A model generated the notes under the pieces. The model saw nothing but the letters and a program-made list of their open reading frames with translations, made no database searches and was not told where the DNA came from. Below are positions 16,057 to 25,696 of a DNA stretch of 45,201 bases, piece by piece (within the stretch, counting starts at the first letter, position 1; every line of letters begins with the position of its first letter). Source of the DNA: JANQPA01 sp964628385 (GTDB lineage Bacteria > Bacteroidota > Bacteroidia > Chitinophagales > Saprospiraceae). A program made the translations under genes and the position numbers. The stretch is taken from the NCBI GenBank assembly GCA_964628385.1, contig CAZVOD010000031.1, forward strand, positions 1 through 45,201, read 5' to 3'.

Positions 16057-16942
16057 AATCTTCCAACTTTTTATGAGCTCTGGTAATTATAGCAGTATCC
16101 GGCAGAAAAACCCTTATCATGTTCAGGTCAATCGCTGATACTTCTGAGTTGTTGAGAAACAAATACTCTAGTGAATTGAGGTTTTTCATACTAGCGGGAA
16201 AAGAATCTACCTTAGCATTACACAACTCCAACATATTCAGGTTTTCCAGCTCTCCTATACTTTCGGGAAGCTCAAAAAAGTGCATCCCGTCCAGTCTTAG
16301 CCGCTGAAGGTTTTGTAAACGACCTATGGATGGTGGTAAATAATGTAATTCATTAAAGCTCAAATTCAAATACTTTAAATTTTCTAAACCACCGATAGAA
16401 TCGGGCAACGCTCGTATTTGGTTCATCGCCAAATCCAGAGATTCCAGGTTTTTCAATTGACCAAGGGCATCCGGTAGCGTTGTAAGTCGATTATTGCCCA
16501 AAAATAGACTCAGTAACTCTTGTAGGTTACCAATAGCATCAGGAATTTTTTTTATGCCCCTGTTGTCAAGATAAGCCTTCGGCCGCCTGGGCAACCCTTT
16601 GAATGTCAGGCTATCAATATCTATACTGGCCGTATCAGAAGCTTTGAGCATGCGTAAATTATCCAGCTCCCCTATTTCCTCAGGTAACTCGATAAGTGGA
16701 TTTTCAGAAACTTCCAGCCACTCCAGTTGTCGAAATTCGTTGATCCGCGAAGAGATCGCTTTGATCTTATGCCCTTTGATCAGTAGACACCTTACAAAGG
16801 CAGGTTCGTCAATACGATCAAAGGGGATCTCTTTATAGATTTCCGCATCGGTATCCCTCAGTTTAAAAGACAAATCCAGATAGCGAGGATCTTGCTTATT
16901 TAAACCACTTAACATTTCCCGAAATAATTGATTCTGGTCCAT
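16055..16942 (-). CDS. Leucine-rich repeat protein
   Basis: A 295-residue protein with about ten repeats of 22-23 residues matching LxxLxxLxLxxNxLxxLPxxIG, for example LPDSIGGLENLKYLNLSFN and LPPSIGRLQNLQRLRLDG. This is the plain bacterial LRR type with no membrane anchor and no signal peptide, so it is probably cytoplasmic and binds another protein. The first ~70 residues (RYLDLSFKLRDTDAEIYKE) are not regular repeats. It is convergent with the racemase gene and 157 bases downstream of the SNF2 helicase on the same strand. No partner can be deduced. Confidence 0.88.
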   Translation of the reverse strand: MDQNQLFREMLSGLNKQDPRYLDLSFKLRDTDAEIYKEIPFDRIDEPAFVRCLLIKGHKIKAISSRINEFRQLEWLEVSENPLIELPEEIGELDNLRMLKASDTASIDIDSLTFKGLPRRPKAYLDNRGIKKIPDAIGNLQELLSLFLGNNRLTTLPDALGQLKNLESLDLAMNQIRALPDSIGGLENLKYLNLSFNELHYLPPSIGRLQNLQRLRLDGMHFFELPESIGELENLNMLELCNAKVDSFPASMKNLNSLEYLFLNNSEVSAIDLNMIRVFLPDTAIITRAHKKLED

Positions 16943-17099
16943 GCCGCTATATTTTCCCTAAATAATAATTTGTTCAGATTACGAGGCCTGTTCAAAACAA
17001 GGATACAGGCATCAAAAACAGCATTACCTTCAACGACATACACTAGAATTTACCTGTCTGGAGCATGCACTACCTTCTAATAGCTGGCCAAAACCTGGC

Positions 17100-20000
17100 C
17101 TACCCCAGAGCCACTAACTCTGAGAGTTCATCGGTAGTTAAATCACCGATCCACTTTTCTCCGGAGGCTACTGTTAAATTCGCTAACTCTTTTTTGATAT
17201 TCAATAGCCTGTTAATTTTTTCCTCAAAAGTACCCTGTGTGATAAAGCGATGCACCAGTACATTCTTGGTTTGCCCTATCCTGTAGGCCCGGTCTGTTGC
17301 TTGGGCTTCCACTGCCGGGTTCCACCATAGGTCATAATGAATGACGTTACTGGCAGAAGTAAGGTTCAGCCCGGTACCACCGGCTTTTAAAGAAAGTAAA
17401 AGTATTTTGGTCGATCGGTCATGCTGAAATTCCTCCACCATTTCGTCTCTATCATTCCGACTGACTCCACCGTGCAAAAACGGGACTTCCAGGCCAAATT
17501 TATCCTGAATCATTTGAGCAATCATATTACCCATTTCTTTATATTGGGTGAAAATCAACGACTTTTCACCAGTATCCAGCGTATGAGTAAGTAAACTAAG
17601 CAACAACTGGCTTTTTCCGGATAGTGCCGGATCATCAGGCCCTCGTTTAAGAAAATGGCGCGGATGGTTACAGACCTGCTTGAGCGCCGTAATCAACTTC
17701 AGTACTAACCCTCTCCTGTTGATACCTTCGGCCTCATTTATCGCCTGTAGCGTATTGTCCAGCACATTTTGATATAAAGCAGCTTGATCGGTAGTTAATT
17801 GGCAAAACTGATCTTTTTCAATCTTGTCTGGCAAATCCTTTATAATAGTCCTGTCTGTTTTCAGGCGCCGGAGAATGAATGGCTCCGTAATTTTTCTAAA
17901 GCGATCCAATCGGTGTTGATCTCTGTCAATTTCTATGGGCCTTGCATATTGGTCCTTAAACTTTTTGAGCCCTCCCAGATACCCTTTGTTGGAAAAATCA
18001 AAGATGCTCCAGTATTCGCTAAGGCGATTCTCTACCGGGGTACCACTCATGGCAATACGGATGGGCGCTTTGATTTTTTTGACCAACTTGGTTTGTGAGG
18101 TTGTAGGATTCTTGATATTCTGTGCTTCATCAATTACGATCAACAGCCATTTGCGCTTTTGCAACTTTGCTGATTCCGTCCGAAGAATACCATAAGTAGT
18201 AATGAGCAGATCAGCACTGTCCAGAGCTTTGAGGTCCCGGTTAGGGCCGTGGTAAACCAGTGGTTTCAGGTCTGGTGCAAACTTTTGAATTTCTTTTTGC
18301 CAATTGGTTAAAAGAGTAGTTGGCACAATGATTATTCCTTTTTGTGGCCCTAGCTGTCCATCTTCTTTGAGCTTCAATAAAGCAGTAATTACTTGCAGGG
18401 TTTTTCCAAGGCCCATATCATCGGCAATCAGGCTACCAAAGCCCAGGCGTGCATTTTTATACAACCATTCATATCCACGAAGCTGATAGGGCCGCAACGT
18501 AGCCTTTAGCCCTTGAGGCAACTTCGTTTCGTCACTTTTCATCAACTGATCGATGAGCTTCCTGACGCTCGTATCCATTTGTATGCTGGCGCCTTCGTAT
18601 TCTTCAGTCAGAGCTGTTTGCAGCAGTTTATGACTATCCAATTCCGGTGGATTCTCCAGCTGATCTATTATAGCTTGAATTTCTTTTTCATTAAAATAAA
18701 CATATTGCTCATTCATTTTCACGATCCCTGAAAACTGCTTTACCTGTTTGAGGAAATCATCTTTGCTCACCAGTTCATCACCAATGGCGACCTTCCAGTC
18801 GAAACGCAGCATATTTTCCAGGCTCACTACAGAACTCGCTGCCACAGTGCCGGTTTCGTCCTTTTCCATTTCTTCGAGACCGGTAGCCTGCAGGGCCATG
18901 GACACTTTTGGACGCACCAGCTTTCTCAGGTGCCTGGGCAGCTTTACCTTTACCCCAAAAAGCTGCATAGTCGGCAAGATATTCAATAAGACCGGTACAA
19001 ATGTTTCTGTATCAAACACCAGTTTTTGGGTACCGTTAGAATTTAATAACTCGCTAATTTGTGGGAAATAATCAATTAGATTAGACAGGTCCCGGAGTAC
19101 CTCCAGGCGCATATGACTATACTTATTGTCATTCAGGATATCCTCCAGCATGATAGACGCTTCTGAGCTGCAGTCTTGCTGCTGAAAACCAATACTTAAA
19201 TGAAACGCCTCCCCTTTATCTTCCACAAAAATAACGGGTACATGACTTTTATGCGTCAAATAAAGCCGACTCAACCAAAGCTGTATGGCAGTAGGATATT
19301 CTTTATCTTCGTAAGTCTGAAAACGCTCCGGCGAACCATAAAAGAACAGGTAGCCCACTTCACTGATCAGGTATTTTTCATCCAGTTCATGATTAGCATG
19401 GACAAGATGTGAAAGCATTAACGACAGGAGGGCTTGATGATAATCATCAGGCATGGGTTGAAGAACAGCTTTCTCAACTTTGTAGTAAAGCATATCTTTT
19501 TGGGTAAGTGCTTTGACCTGTTCAAAGACCTTTTTCACTTCTTCATTGAGCAGGGCCGGAAGCCATCTTACCCGAAATCGAATCCCATCAATGCTTAGTA
19601 GCTGCGGAATGTAGGCCGACTTTACAGCCAGCTTTTCTGCCAGGTGATACATCAGAGCCAAGCCCCGGAGTGGCATAGAAAAGCGCTCCAGGTGATTGAG
19701 CGGAATGCGCTGCAACCAATCCACCACCTCTTCAATATTTTGGAATTTTTCAATAGACTTTCCGCGATTGTTACGAAGATTAGCAACCAGTAAATCTCCT
19801 TCTTCATTTAGGATGATCTCTACCTCTTCAGTAGCATCCATAATAGCAGTCAACTCAGGACTGCTCTCCTTGGCTAAACGCTTCTTTACGTTTTTGGCTA
19901 CCAAAGTATATACTTTACTTAAGGCAGCTTTGAAATCACCTTCCGGAAAGAATAGCGGCTTTTCATTGAGCAATATCAGTAGCTTTTCCTGACAATTGGG

Positions 20001-20636
20001 AATTTTGGAAAAATCTAATTGCTCGTATTGCTCCCTATTCCATTCAAATTCATCTTCGGGTTCATACTCTTGCCATAACGAGTCAAGCGTTTGCACGCTA
20101 ACATTTTGTTGGCCCTGCTCGGCAAAGCCGATTTCTTCAAGTCCTTCAAATAAATTGAAATTGTGCAATTCAAAAATGAGAAAAGGGTTTTTGTCAATTT
20201 CATTGGCTAGCAAGTACAACACAGCGGCAATATGCTTACAAGGCACCGCTTCATCGGGACAATTACAACTCCCCTCCAGATCCCTCCAGGCTGAAGGAAA
20301 CAACTCGATTCCTTCCCTAGCACAGGCATCAAATAATTGCTGGGGCAACTCTCGGTTGAGCAAACGTGAGAGCATAGCCGGATTGCGGCTAATGAGGTTC
20401 AACATCTTACTTTTTTCGGCTTCTGTAAAATCGGAAAGTCTGATATTTATTTTGTAAGGTAAAATACGCCTACCCTTTACCTTGGCAAAGATATTGTTAT
20501 TGTCCGTGTCCAACTCCCAAACGGAGCCGTTTCGAGCATAAGTACGCCCTCTAGGGAGTCGATTCTTCTCATCAATTTCATTAAGGGCATTCAGCCATTG
20601 CTGCCCCCACCAAGTCTTTCCGTACAATTGTCGCAT
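17100..20636 (-). CDS. SWIM zinc-finger and SNF2-family DEAD/DEAH helicase
   Basis: A ~1178-residue ATP-dependent DNA translocase of the bacterial SNF2/Rad54-like group. Order of parts: an N-terminal domain starting YGKTWWGQQWLNALNEID and LPRGRTYARNGSV; a SWIM zinc finger (CNCPDEAVPCKHIAAVLY); a long linker; Walker A DDMGLGKTLQ; the DEAQ box VIDEAQNIKN; a C-terminal RecA lobe with FLHGGVSRNDRDEMVEEF and LKAGGTGLNLTSA, and the arginine-finger motif QATDRAYRIGQ. The ATG at 20636 is preferred. The open frame runs on to 20882, but that extension reads through a MITE (20742-20906), and without the MITE the frame meets a stop just upstream. A start between 20636 and 20741 at a non-ATG codon is possible. 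The gene is divergent from the aldo/keto reductase. Confidence 0.9.
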   Translation of the reverse strand: MRQLYGKTWWGQQWLNALNEIDEKNRLPRGRTYARNGSVWELDTDNNNIFAKVKGRRILPYKINIRLSDFTEAEKSKMLNLISRNPAMLSRLLNRELPQQLFDACAREGIELFPSAWRDLEGSCNCPDEAVPCKHIAAVLYLLANEIDKNPFLIFELHNFNLFEGLEEIGFAEQGQQNVSVQTLDSLWQEYEPEDEFEWNREQYEQLDFSKIPNCQEKLLILLNEKPLFFPEGDFKAALSKVYTLVAKNVKKRLAKESSPELTAIMDATEEVEIILNEEGDLLVANLRNNRGKSIEKFQNIEEVVDWLQRIPLNHLERFSMPLRGLALMYHLAEKLAVKSAYIPQLLSIDGIRFRVRWLPALLNEEVKKVFEQVKALTQKDMLYYKVEKAVLQPMPDDYHQALLSLMLSHLVHANHELDEKYLISEVGYLFFYGSPERFQTYEDKEYPTAIQLWLSRLYLTHKSHVPVIFVEDKGEAFHLSIGFQQQDCSSEASIMLEDILNDNKYSHMRLEVLRDLSNLIDYFPQISELLNSNGTQKLVFDTETFVPVLLNILPTMQLFGVKVKLPRHLRKLVRPKVSMALQATGLEEMEKDETGTVAASSVVSLENMLRFDWKVAIGDELVSKDDFLKQVKQFSGIVKMNEQYVYFNEKEIQAIIDQLENPPELDSHKLLQTALTEEYEGASIQMDTSVRKLIDQLMKSDETKLPQGLKATLRPYQLRGYEWLYKNARLGFGSLIADDMGLGKTLQVITALLKLKEDGQLGPQKGIIIVPTTLLTNWQKEIQKFAPDLKPLVYHGPNRDLKALDSADLLITTYGILRTESAKLQKRKWLLIVIDEAQNIKNPTTSQTKLVKKIKAPIRIAMSGTPVENRLSEYWSIFDFSNKGYLGGLKKFKDQYARPIEIDRDQHRLDRFRKITEPFILRRLKTDRTIIKDLPDKIEKDQFCQLTTDQAALYQNVLDNTLQAINEAEGINRRGLVLKLITALKQVCNHPRHFLKRGPDDPALSGKSQLLLSLLTHTLDTGEKSLIFTQYKEMGNMIAQMIQDKFGLEVPFLHGGVSRNDRDEMVEEFQHDRSTKILLLSLKAGGTGLNLTSASNVIHYDLWWNPAVEAQATDRAYRIGQTKNVLVHRFITQGTFEEKINRLLNIKKELANLTVASGEKWIGDLTTDELSELVALG

Positions 20637-20741
20637 AGCTATTTTTCCATTCTCTTGTAATAAAACGCAAGTTAAAAATCTTCCTGTATCAATTGCCAAA
20701 GCTAACCAACCATTTTGTTTATCAAATCGTTCAGTCAAATA

Positions 20742-20906
20742 GAAGTTGTTTAAGAATGTGGGTTTATAGTTGAAGGCAAAGGCTTGTGCAGCAAGGCGAA
20801 GCGCTTTTTTCTTTGCGTAGCCAAAGCTACGCAAAGAAAAAAAGCTGAAGTATTTGCTGCACAATGTTTTGTCTGCAAACATGGAACGACATTTTTAAAC
20901 AACTTC
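20742..20906. mobile_element. 165-bp MITE with long hairpin, IS5-type ends
   Basis: Terminal repeats GAAGTTGTTTAAGAATGT (left) and its near-complement on the right differ by one base and match the ends of the IS5-family element at 44141-44819. Flanks show a three-base ATA duplication (20739-20741 and 20907-20909). The inside is almost one long palindrome: TTGTGCAGCAA (20784-20794) pairs with 20854-20864, and a 19-base arm (20803-20821) pairs with 20826-20845 across a CAAA loop with one bulge. No transposase is encoded. It is inserted in the leader of the SNF2 helicase gene and supplies false start codons to that frame. Confidence 0.85.
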
Positions 20907-21038
20907 ATATAATAGGTATGCTTCTCAAAAGTCTCCTTAGCGGATTCTGTGGGGAAACACAATCTAGGCAGGCAAAAGTTTACCGTGATGTACCTATCTT
21001 TTAACAGACTTATTTCGCAGCTATTTGAATAAATAATC

Positions 21039-22100
21039 ATGAAATACCATCTACTTGGCAATAGCGGTTTGCGAGTATCACCGCTCTGTTTAGGAACTAT
21101 GACTTTTGGCGAAGACTGGGGCTGGGGCTCCAGCAAAGAAACCAGTAAAGCTATATTTGATAAATTCGTTGAAGCCGGCGGTAATTTTATTGATACCGCC
21201 GATGTATACACGGAAGGCTCCAGTGAGGAAATTCTTGCTGACCTCATAAAAGCAGACAGGGACCATATGGTACTGGCCACTAAATATACTTTATCTAATA
21301 CTACCCATAATCCCAATAAATCAGGAAATCACCGTAAGAATTTGTTTCAGGCCGTAGAAAAAAGCCTAAAGCGGTTACAGACTGATTACATTGATATTTT
21401 ATACGTTCATGCATGGGACTTCACCACTCCGGTAGAAGAAGTGATGAGAAGTCTTGATGACCTAGTAAGGCAGGGAAAGGTCTTCTACGTGGGAATATCT
21501 GATACGCCAGCATGGATCGTTTCCATGGCTAATACCTGGGCTAAAGCTCACGCTTTGACTCCGTTTATCGTTAATCAAATTGAATACAACCTCACAGAAC
21601 GCACTCCCGAGAGAGATTTGCTGCCCATGTCAAAAGAATTGGGGCTTGGGGTTGTCGCCTGGTCGCCACTAGCCACTGGCCTGCTCACCGGAAAATACCT
21701 CAATAGCGATATCAGTGGGACCCGTAATGAAGCCAAAACATCTTACCGATTCAACGAGCGCAATGATAAAATCGTTAGAGCTGTTGTACAAATAGCCGAA
21801 GAAATGGGCGTCACACCAGCTCGCCTGGCACTAGCCTGGTTATTGCACAAAGGCACTATGCCAATTATCGGAGCTCGTAAACTTAATCAGCTGGAAGATA
21901 ACCTCGGGGCAGTTGAAGTAAGATTGAGTGATGCACAAATACAACGCCTGGATGAAGTCTCTCAGATTGAACTCGGCTTCCCCCATGATTTTGTCACCAG
22001 AAATGGCGCACGGAAAATGATGTATGGCGATATGTCGCATCGCATTGAAGGGATAAAAAATGAAAACATCGTAAAAGCAGCTACAGACAACCAGGAGTAA
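21039..22100 (+). CDS. Aldo/keto reductase
   Basis: A 353-residue NADPH-dependent reductase with the (alpha/beta)8 AKR barrel. The catalytic tetrad is visible: Asp and Tyr in NFIDTADVYTEGSSEE, Lys in MVLATKYT and His in DILYVHAWD. LGLGVVAWSPLATGLLTGKY and the C-terminal PIIGARKLNQLEDNL match the NADPH-binding part of the YajO/YghZ-like branch. The start MKYHLLGNSGLRVSPLCLGT is canonical. It precedes the SusC gene by 293 bases on the same strand, probably as a separate unit. The physiological carbonyl substrate is unknown. Confidence 0.93.
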   Translation: MKYHLLGNSGLRVSPLCLGTMTFGEDWGWGSSKETSKAIFDKFVEAGGNFIDTADVYTEGSSEEILADLIKADRDHMVLATKYTLSNTTHNPNKSGNHRKNLFQAVEKSLKRLQTDYIDILYVHAWDFTTPVEEVMRSLDDLVRQGKVFYVGISDTPAWIVSMANTWAKAHALTPFIVNQIEYNLTERTPERDLLPMSKELGLGVVAWSPLATGLLTGKYLNSDISGTRNEAKTSYRFNERNDKIVRAVVQIAEEMGVTPARLALAWLLHKGTMPIIGARKLNQLEDNLGAVEVRLSDAQIQRLDEVSQIELGFPHDFVTRNGARKMMYGDMSHRIEGIKNENIVKAATDNQE

Positions 22101-22393
22101 CCTCTGCCCAGCAGATGAACTTTTCATACTTATTTTATTGGCTTTGGAAAAACAGAGAAGTGTTCCTTTCCTGCTTTTATCATTTATTAAGAAATTAGAC
22201 TTATTTCTCAGGTATTAAATTAAATTTAAATGCTCAGCTTTTGCAGATGAGACAGGCTCTTAGGAAATAGTTTTTGTCCTAAATGCTTACCGAATTTCCA
22301 AAACCTTTACATCCCCGTGAAATAGTCTGACCAACCTATCAAATTATATTTTGTTAGATCGTCTGTTTAATATTAATCTAAACTTAAGCCTAA

Positions 22394-25300
22394 ATGATGC
22401 ATTCTTTTACACTTAGAAGTAATTATTTAATATTTTTAATTTCTTTATTTAGTATTTCAATGTGGGCTCAACAAACGAGCGTATCAGGTACAATTAAAGA
22501 TAAAGGAGGCAATCCGTTGATAGGAGCCAATATTCAGGCAAATAATTCAGCAAACGGTACAGTAACAGACTTGGATGGCAAGTTTGAGCTACAGATCACA
22601 GAAAACGACCAAACGCTTATTTTTTCTTACGTGGGGTACGAAACCCAGCGTGTGGCAATAAATAACCAAAGCCGCTTTGAAATCACCCTGCAGGAGTCTG
22701 TCACTTTGGATGAAGTGGTAGTCACAGCCCTGGGTGTAAAGCGATCGGAAAAAGCACTGGGTTATTCCGTACAAAAACTGGGTAATGAAGATATTAACCG
22801 CGTTCGCTCTACAAATGTGGTCAATGCCCTGACCGGAAAGCTGGCCGGCGTAAATATACTCGGCAACACTTCGGGCCCAACAGCTTCTTCGAGTGTGATC
22901 ATCAGAGGAGAATCTTCTCTGACGGGTAATAATCAGGCACTCTTTGTAGTCAATGGTATTCCTATTACCAATGGTTTATTTTCTTCGGGCGATGGCCTGA
23001 ATGGCTCTTCAACTATTGATTTTGGTAACTCTGCCCAGATTGTCAACCCTGATGATATTGAATCAGTGAATGTTCTGAAAGGGCCTGCTGCCGCTGCATT
23101 GTACGGCACGCGGGCATCTAATGGCGTAATTCTGATCACCACCAAGACCGGAGCAAATGCTCAGGGTTGGGGGATCAGTGTTAACTCCAACCTCACCTTT
23201 GAGAGTATTCTGAAGCTGCCGGACTACCAGGATGAATATGGTTTTGGTGGTTATGGAAAATATAGTTACCGCGATGGTACTACCTATACAGGTGATAACG
23301 GCGTAGATTTTTACGATGGTTTTGGAGAAAACTGGGGCCCCAGAATGGATGGAACGCCCATTCGTCAGTTTGGTACAGGCACTGAGCCAACTCCGTTTGT
23401 GCCGTTTGAAGATAATATCAGAGACTTTTACCGCACCGGTTTTACAGCTACCAACAATATTGCTATTGCCAATAGCGGAGAAGATGGTGACTTCCGCTTT
23501 TCATTTACCAACCTGAGCAATGAAGGTATTGTCCCTAATACTGGTCTGCAAAGGAATACAGTCAATCTAAGCATTGGTAAGCAATTCCTGAATGGTTTCA
23601 ATTTTCGTCTGAATGGTTTTTATATTAACAGTAGCTCAGATAATATCCCTAATGCAGGATATGATGAATCCAGCTCAGTTACCTATACCTTTGTATGGTT
23701 TCCAAGAAATCAGAACATTAATAATCTCAGAGACTACTGGGTGCCGGGCCTTGAAGGTATACAGCAGCGCAATTTTGAGGAATTATGGACTAACAACCCC
23801 TATTTTCTCGTCAATGAAAACACTAACAGCTTTGTTGCTGACCGGGTCATTGGTAACGTAGAACTAAGCTATGATTTCAATCCGGCTTTACGCGCCAGGG
23901 TAAGAATTGGGGGAGATGTAAAAAATGAGGACCGGGCATTCAGAAGAGCTTTTTCTACCAAATCTGTTCCATTCGGAAGTTATCGGGAGGATAAGTTGAA
24001 GTTTTATGAGTACAATATCGAAGGCTTGTTATCCTATCAACGTCCTGATGTTGGTGATTTTGGTTATGGACTAAAGCTGGGGGCCAACCTGATGAGGCAA
24101 AACAGTAGTATATTAAATGCCAATGCACCACAATTGCTATTGCCGGGCGTTTATAACCTCGGAAATGCCCGCTCCAATGTTATTGTTGATCAGTTTAAAT
24201 ATAACAAGCAAATTAACTCCGTTTTTGCAATTGCCAATTTTAGCTACAAAAACTTCCTCTATCTGGATGTAACTGGCCGTAACGATTGGTCCAGTACCCT
24301 TCCGGTGGATAATAACAGCTATTTTTATCCTTCTGTATCGCTTAGTGGTATCATTAGTGAGTTATTCAATTTGCCCACTACCTCTGTCCTTTCTTTTGCT
24401 AAAGTTCGGGCTGCTTATGCACAGGTAGGTGGAGATACCGATCCCTATCGCATCAGGAATGTATTTGAATTCCAGAATTCCTGGGGAGGGCAGGCAGCAG
24501 CAGCAGAAAGCCCAAGCCTGAACAATGCCGACCTAAGGCCTGAACGAACTAGCTCCACGGAATTTGGAGTGGATCTGCGTTTTTTGAATAATCGCTTGAG
24601 GCTTGATGCCACCTATTATGACATCAGCAGTAAAGATCAGATTTTGTTTGTGCCCATCACAGTGACATCAGGGTACCAAAGCCGACTGCTCAATGCAGGA
24701 GAAATAGAGAATAAAGGTGTAGAAATTATTCTTGGAGCACAGCCAGTAGTACAGCCCGGGTTTAGCTGGGATGTTACCCTTAACTTTGCCAGAAACAGAA
24801 GTAGGGTGGTTTCGCTAACGGAAGGGATCCAAAACTATCAAATTATTTCTGATGCCTATCCGGCAGATTTCAACAGTGCAGACCTTTCTTTGGAAGCCCG
24901 TCCCGGAGAGCCGCTGGGTCAGTTAGTTGGCCTTGGCTTTCAGAGAGATGATGAGGGTAACATTATACACGAAAACGGTTTACCATTATACACTACCGAA
25001 AAAGTATCAGCCGGAACTTACCAACCCGACTTCACAGCCGGCGTGTATAATCAGTTCAACTTGGGTAATTTTTCGCTGGGCTTTCTTTTTGATGGCCGCT
25101 TCGGTGGAAAAATCTATTCCCGCACTCATTTAATTAATGTTACCAGTGGTTCTATCACTAATGCAGATAATTCCAATCTAAAGATAGAGACTACTGACGG
25201 CAGAATCGAGTACGATGTTAGCTACAACAGCGCTGGCCTGCCGATATATGACCTTATTGATGAAGGTGGCGTTGTAGGTCCAGGTGTAAAATACGACGCA

Positions 25301-25654
25301 GAGGGCAATTTGGTACCCAACGATGTGCCTGTTCCGTCACGTGATTATTTTTACGCCTATTTCGGTAATGGTTTTCAGAGGGATAATATCGAGGCATCTG
25401 TCTTTGACGCTTCTTTTGTCAAACTACGCGAAGTAAGGTTGGCTTACCAATTTCCGACTAAAGTATTGGAAAGACTAGGCCTAACATCAGCATCTATTGC
25501 ATTGGTAGGTAGAAATCTATTGTTATTTTCTGATACACCATCTATTGATCCGGAAGCTTATTCTATCCGTGGAGGTCAGGTAATACAAGGTTTTGAAAGT
25601 ACACAGTTGCCGCCTACTCGTTCCTGGGGGGTAAACCTGAATGTTAATTTTTAA
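22394..25654 (+). CDS. SusC/RagA-family TonB-dependent outer-membrane receptor
   Basis: A 1086-residue outer-membrane transporter. Signal peptide at residues 1-25 (ISLFSISMWAQQ), then a carboxypeptidase-D-like domain (GTIKDKGGNPLIGANI, residues ~30-110), a SusC motif DEVVVTALGVKRSEKALGY, a plug domain with GKLAGVNILGNTSGP and VLKGPAAAALYGTRASNGV, and a long 22-strand barrel ending in VNLNVNF. It forms a complex with the SusD-like lipoprotein encoded 42 bases downstream; together they bind and import a nutrient using TonB energy. No glycoside hydrolase or polysaccharide gene is nearby, while a BCCT carrier follows, so the cargo may be a small compatible solute or peptide rather than a glycan (inference). 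Confidence 0.95.
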   Translation: MMHSFTLRSNYLIFLISLFSISMWAQQTSVSGTIKDKGGNPLIGANIQANNSANGTVTDLDGKFELQITENDQTLIFSYVGYETQRVAINNQSRFEITLQESVTLDEVVVTALGVKRSEKALGYSVQKLGNEDINRVRSTNVVNALTGKLAGVNILGNTSGPTASSSVIIRGESSLTGNNQALFVVNGIPITNGLFSSGDGLNGSSTIDFGNSAQIVNPDDIESVNVLKGPAAAALYGTRASNGVILITTKTGANAQGWGISVNSNLTFESILKLPDYQDEYGFGGYGKYSYRDGTTYTGDNGVDFYDGFGENWGPRMDGTPIRQFGTGTEPTPFVPFEDNIRDFYRTGFTATNNIAIANSGEDGDFRFSFTNLSNEGIVPNTGLQRNTVNLSIGKQFLNGFNFRLNGFYINSSSDNIPNAGYDESSSVTYTFVWFPRNQNINNLRDYWVPGLEGIQQRNFEELWTNNPYFLVNENTNSFVADRVIGNVELSYDFNPALRARVRIGGDVKNEDRAFRRAFSTKSVPFGSYREDKLKFYEYNIEGLLSYQRPDVGDFGYGLKLGANLMRQNSSILNANAPQLLLPGVYNLGNARSNVIVDQFKYNKQINSVFAIANFSYKNFLYLDVTGRNDWSSTLPVDNNSYFYPSVSLSGIISELFNLPTTSVLSFAKVRAAYAQVGGDTDPYRIRNVFEFQNSWGGQAAAAESPSLNNADLRPERTSSTEFGVDLRFLNNRLRLDATYYDISSKDQILFVPITVTSGYQSRLLNAGEIENKGVEIILGAQPVVQPGFSWDVTLNFARNRSRVVSLTEGIQNYQIISDAYPADFNSADLSLEARPGEPLGQLVGLGFQRDDEGNIIHENGLPLYTTEKVSAGTYQPDFTAGVYNQFNLGNFSLGFLFDGRFGGKIYSRTHLINVTSGSITNADNSNLKIETTDGRIEYDVSYNSAGLPIYDLIDEGGVVGPGVKYDAEGNLVPNDVPVPSRDYFYAYFGNGFQRDNIEASVFDASFVKLREVRLAYQFPTKVLERLGLTSASIALVGRNLLLFSDTPSIDPEAYSIRGGQVIQGFESTQLPPTRSWGVNLNVNF

Positions 25655-25696
25655 TAGAAAAACGTAAGCCTTTTTTAAAAAAATAACTAGCGTAAA

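Noticed and set aside
20637..20882. N-terminal extension of the SNF2 helicase.
   Set aside because: Most of it lies within the MITE; the family similarity starts at YGKTWWG just after the ATG at 20636. The stretch 20637-20741 could still contain a non-ATG start.
20750..21316. A 188-codon minus-strand open frame opposite the aldo/keto reductase start.
   Set aside because: It is antisense to a clear AKR gene, runs into the MITE and has no recognisable domain.
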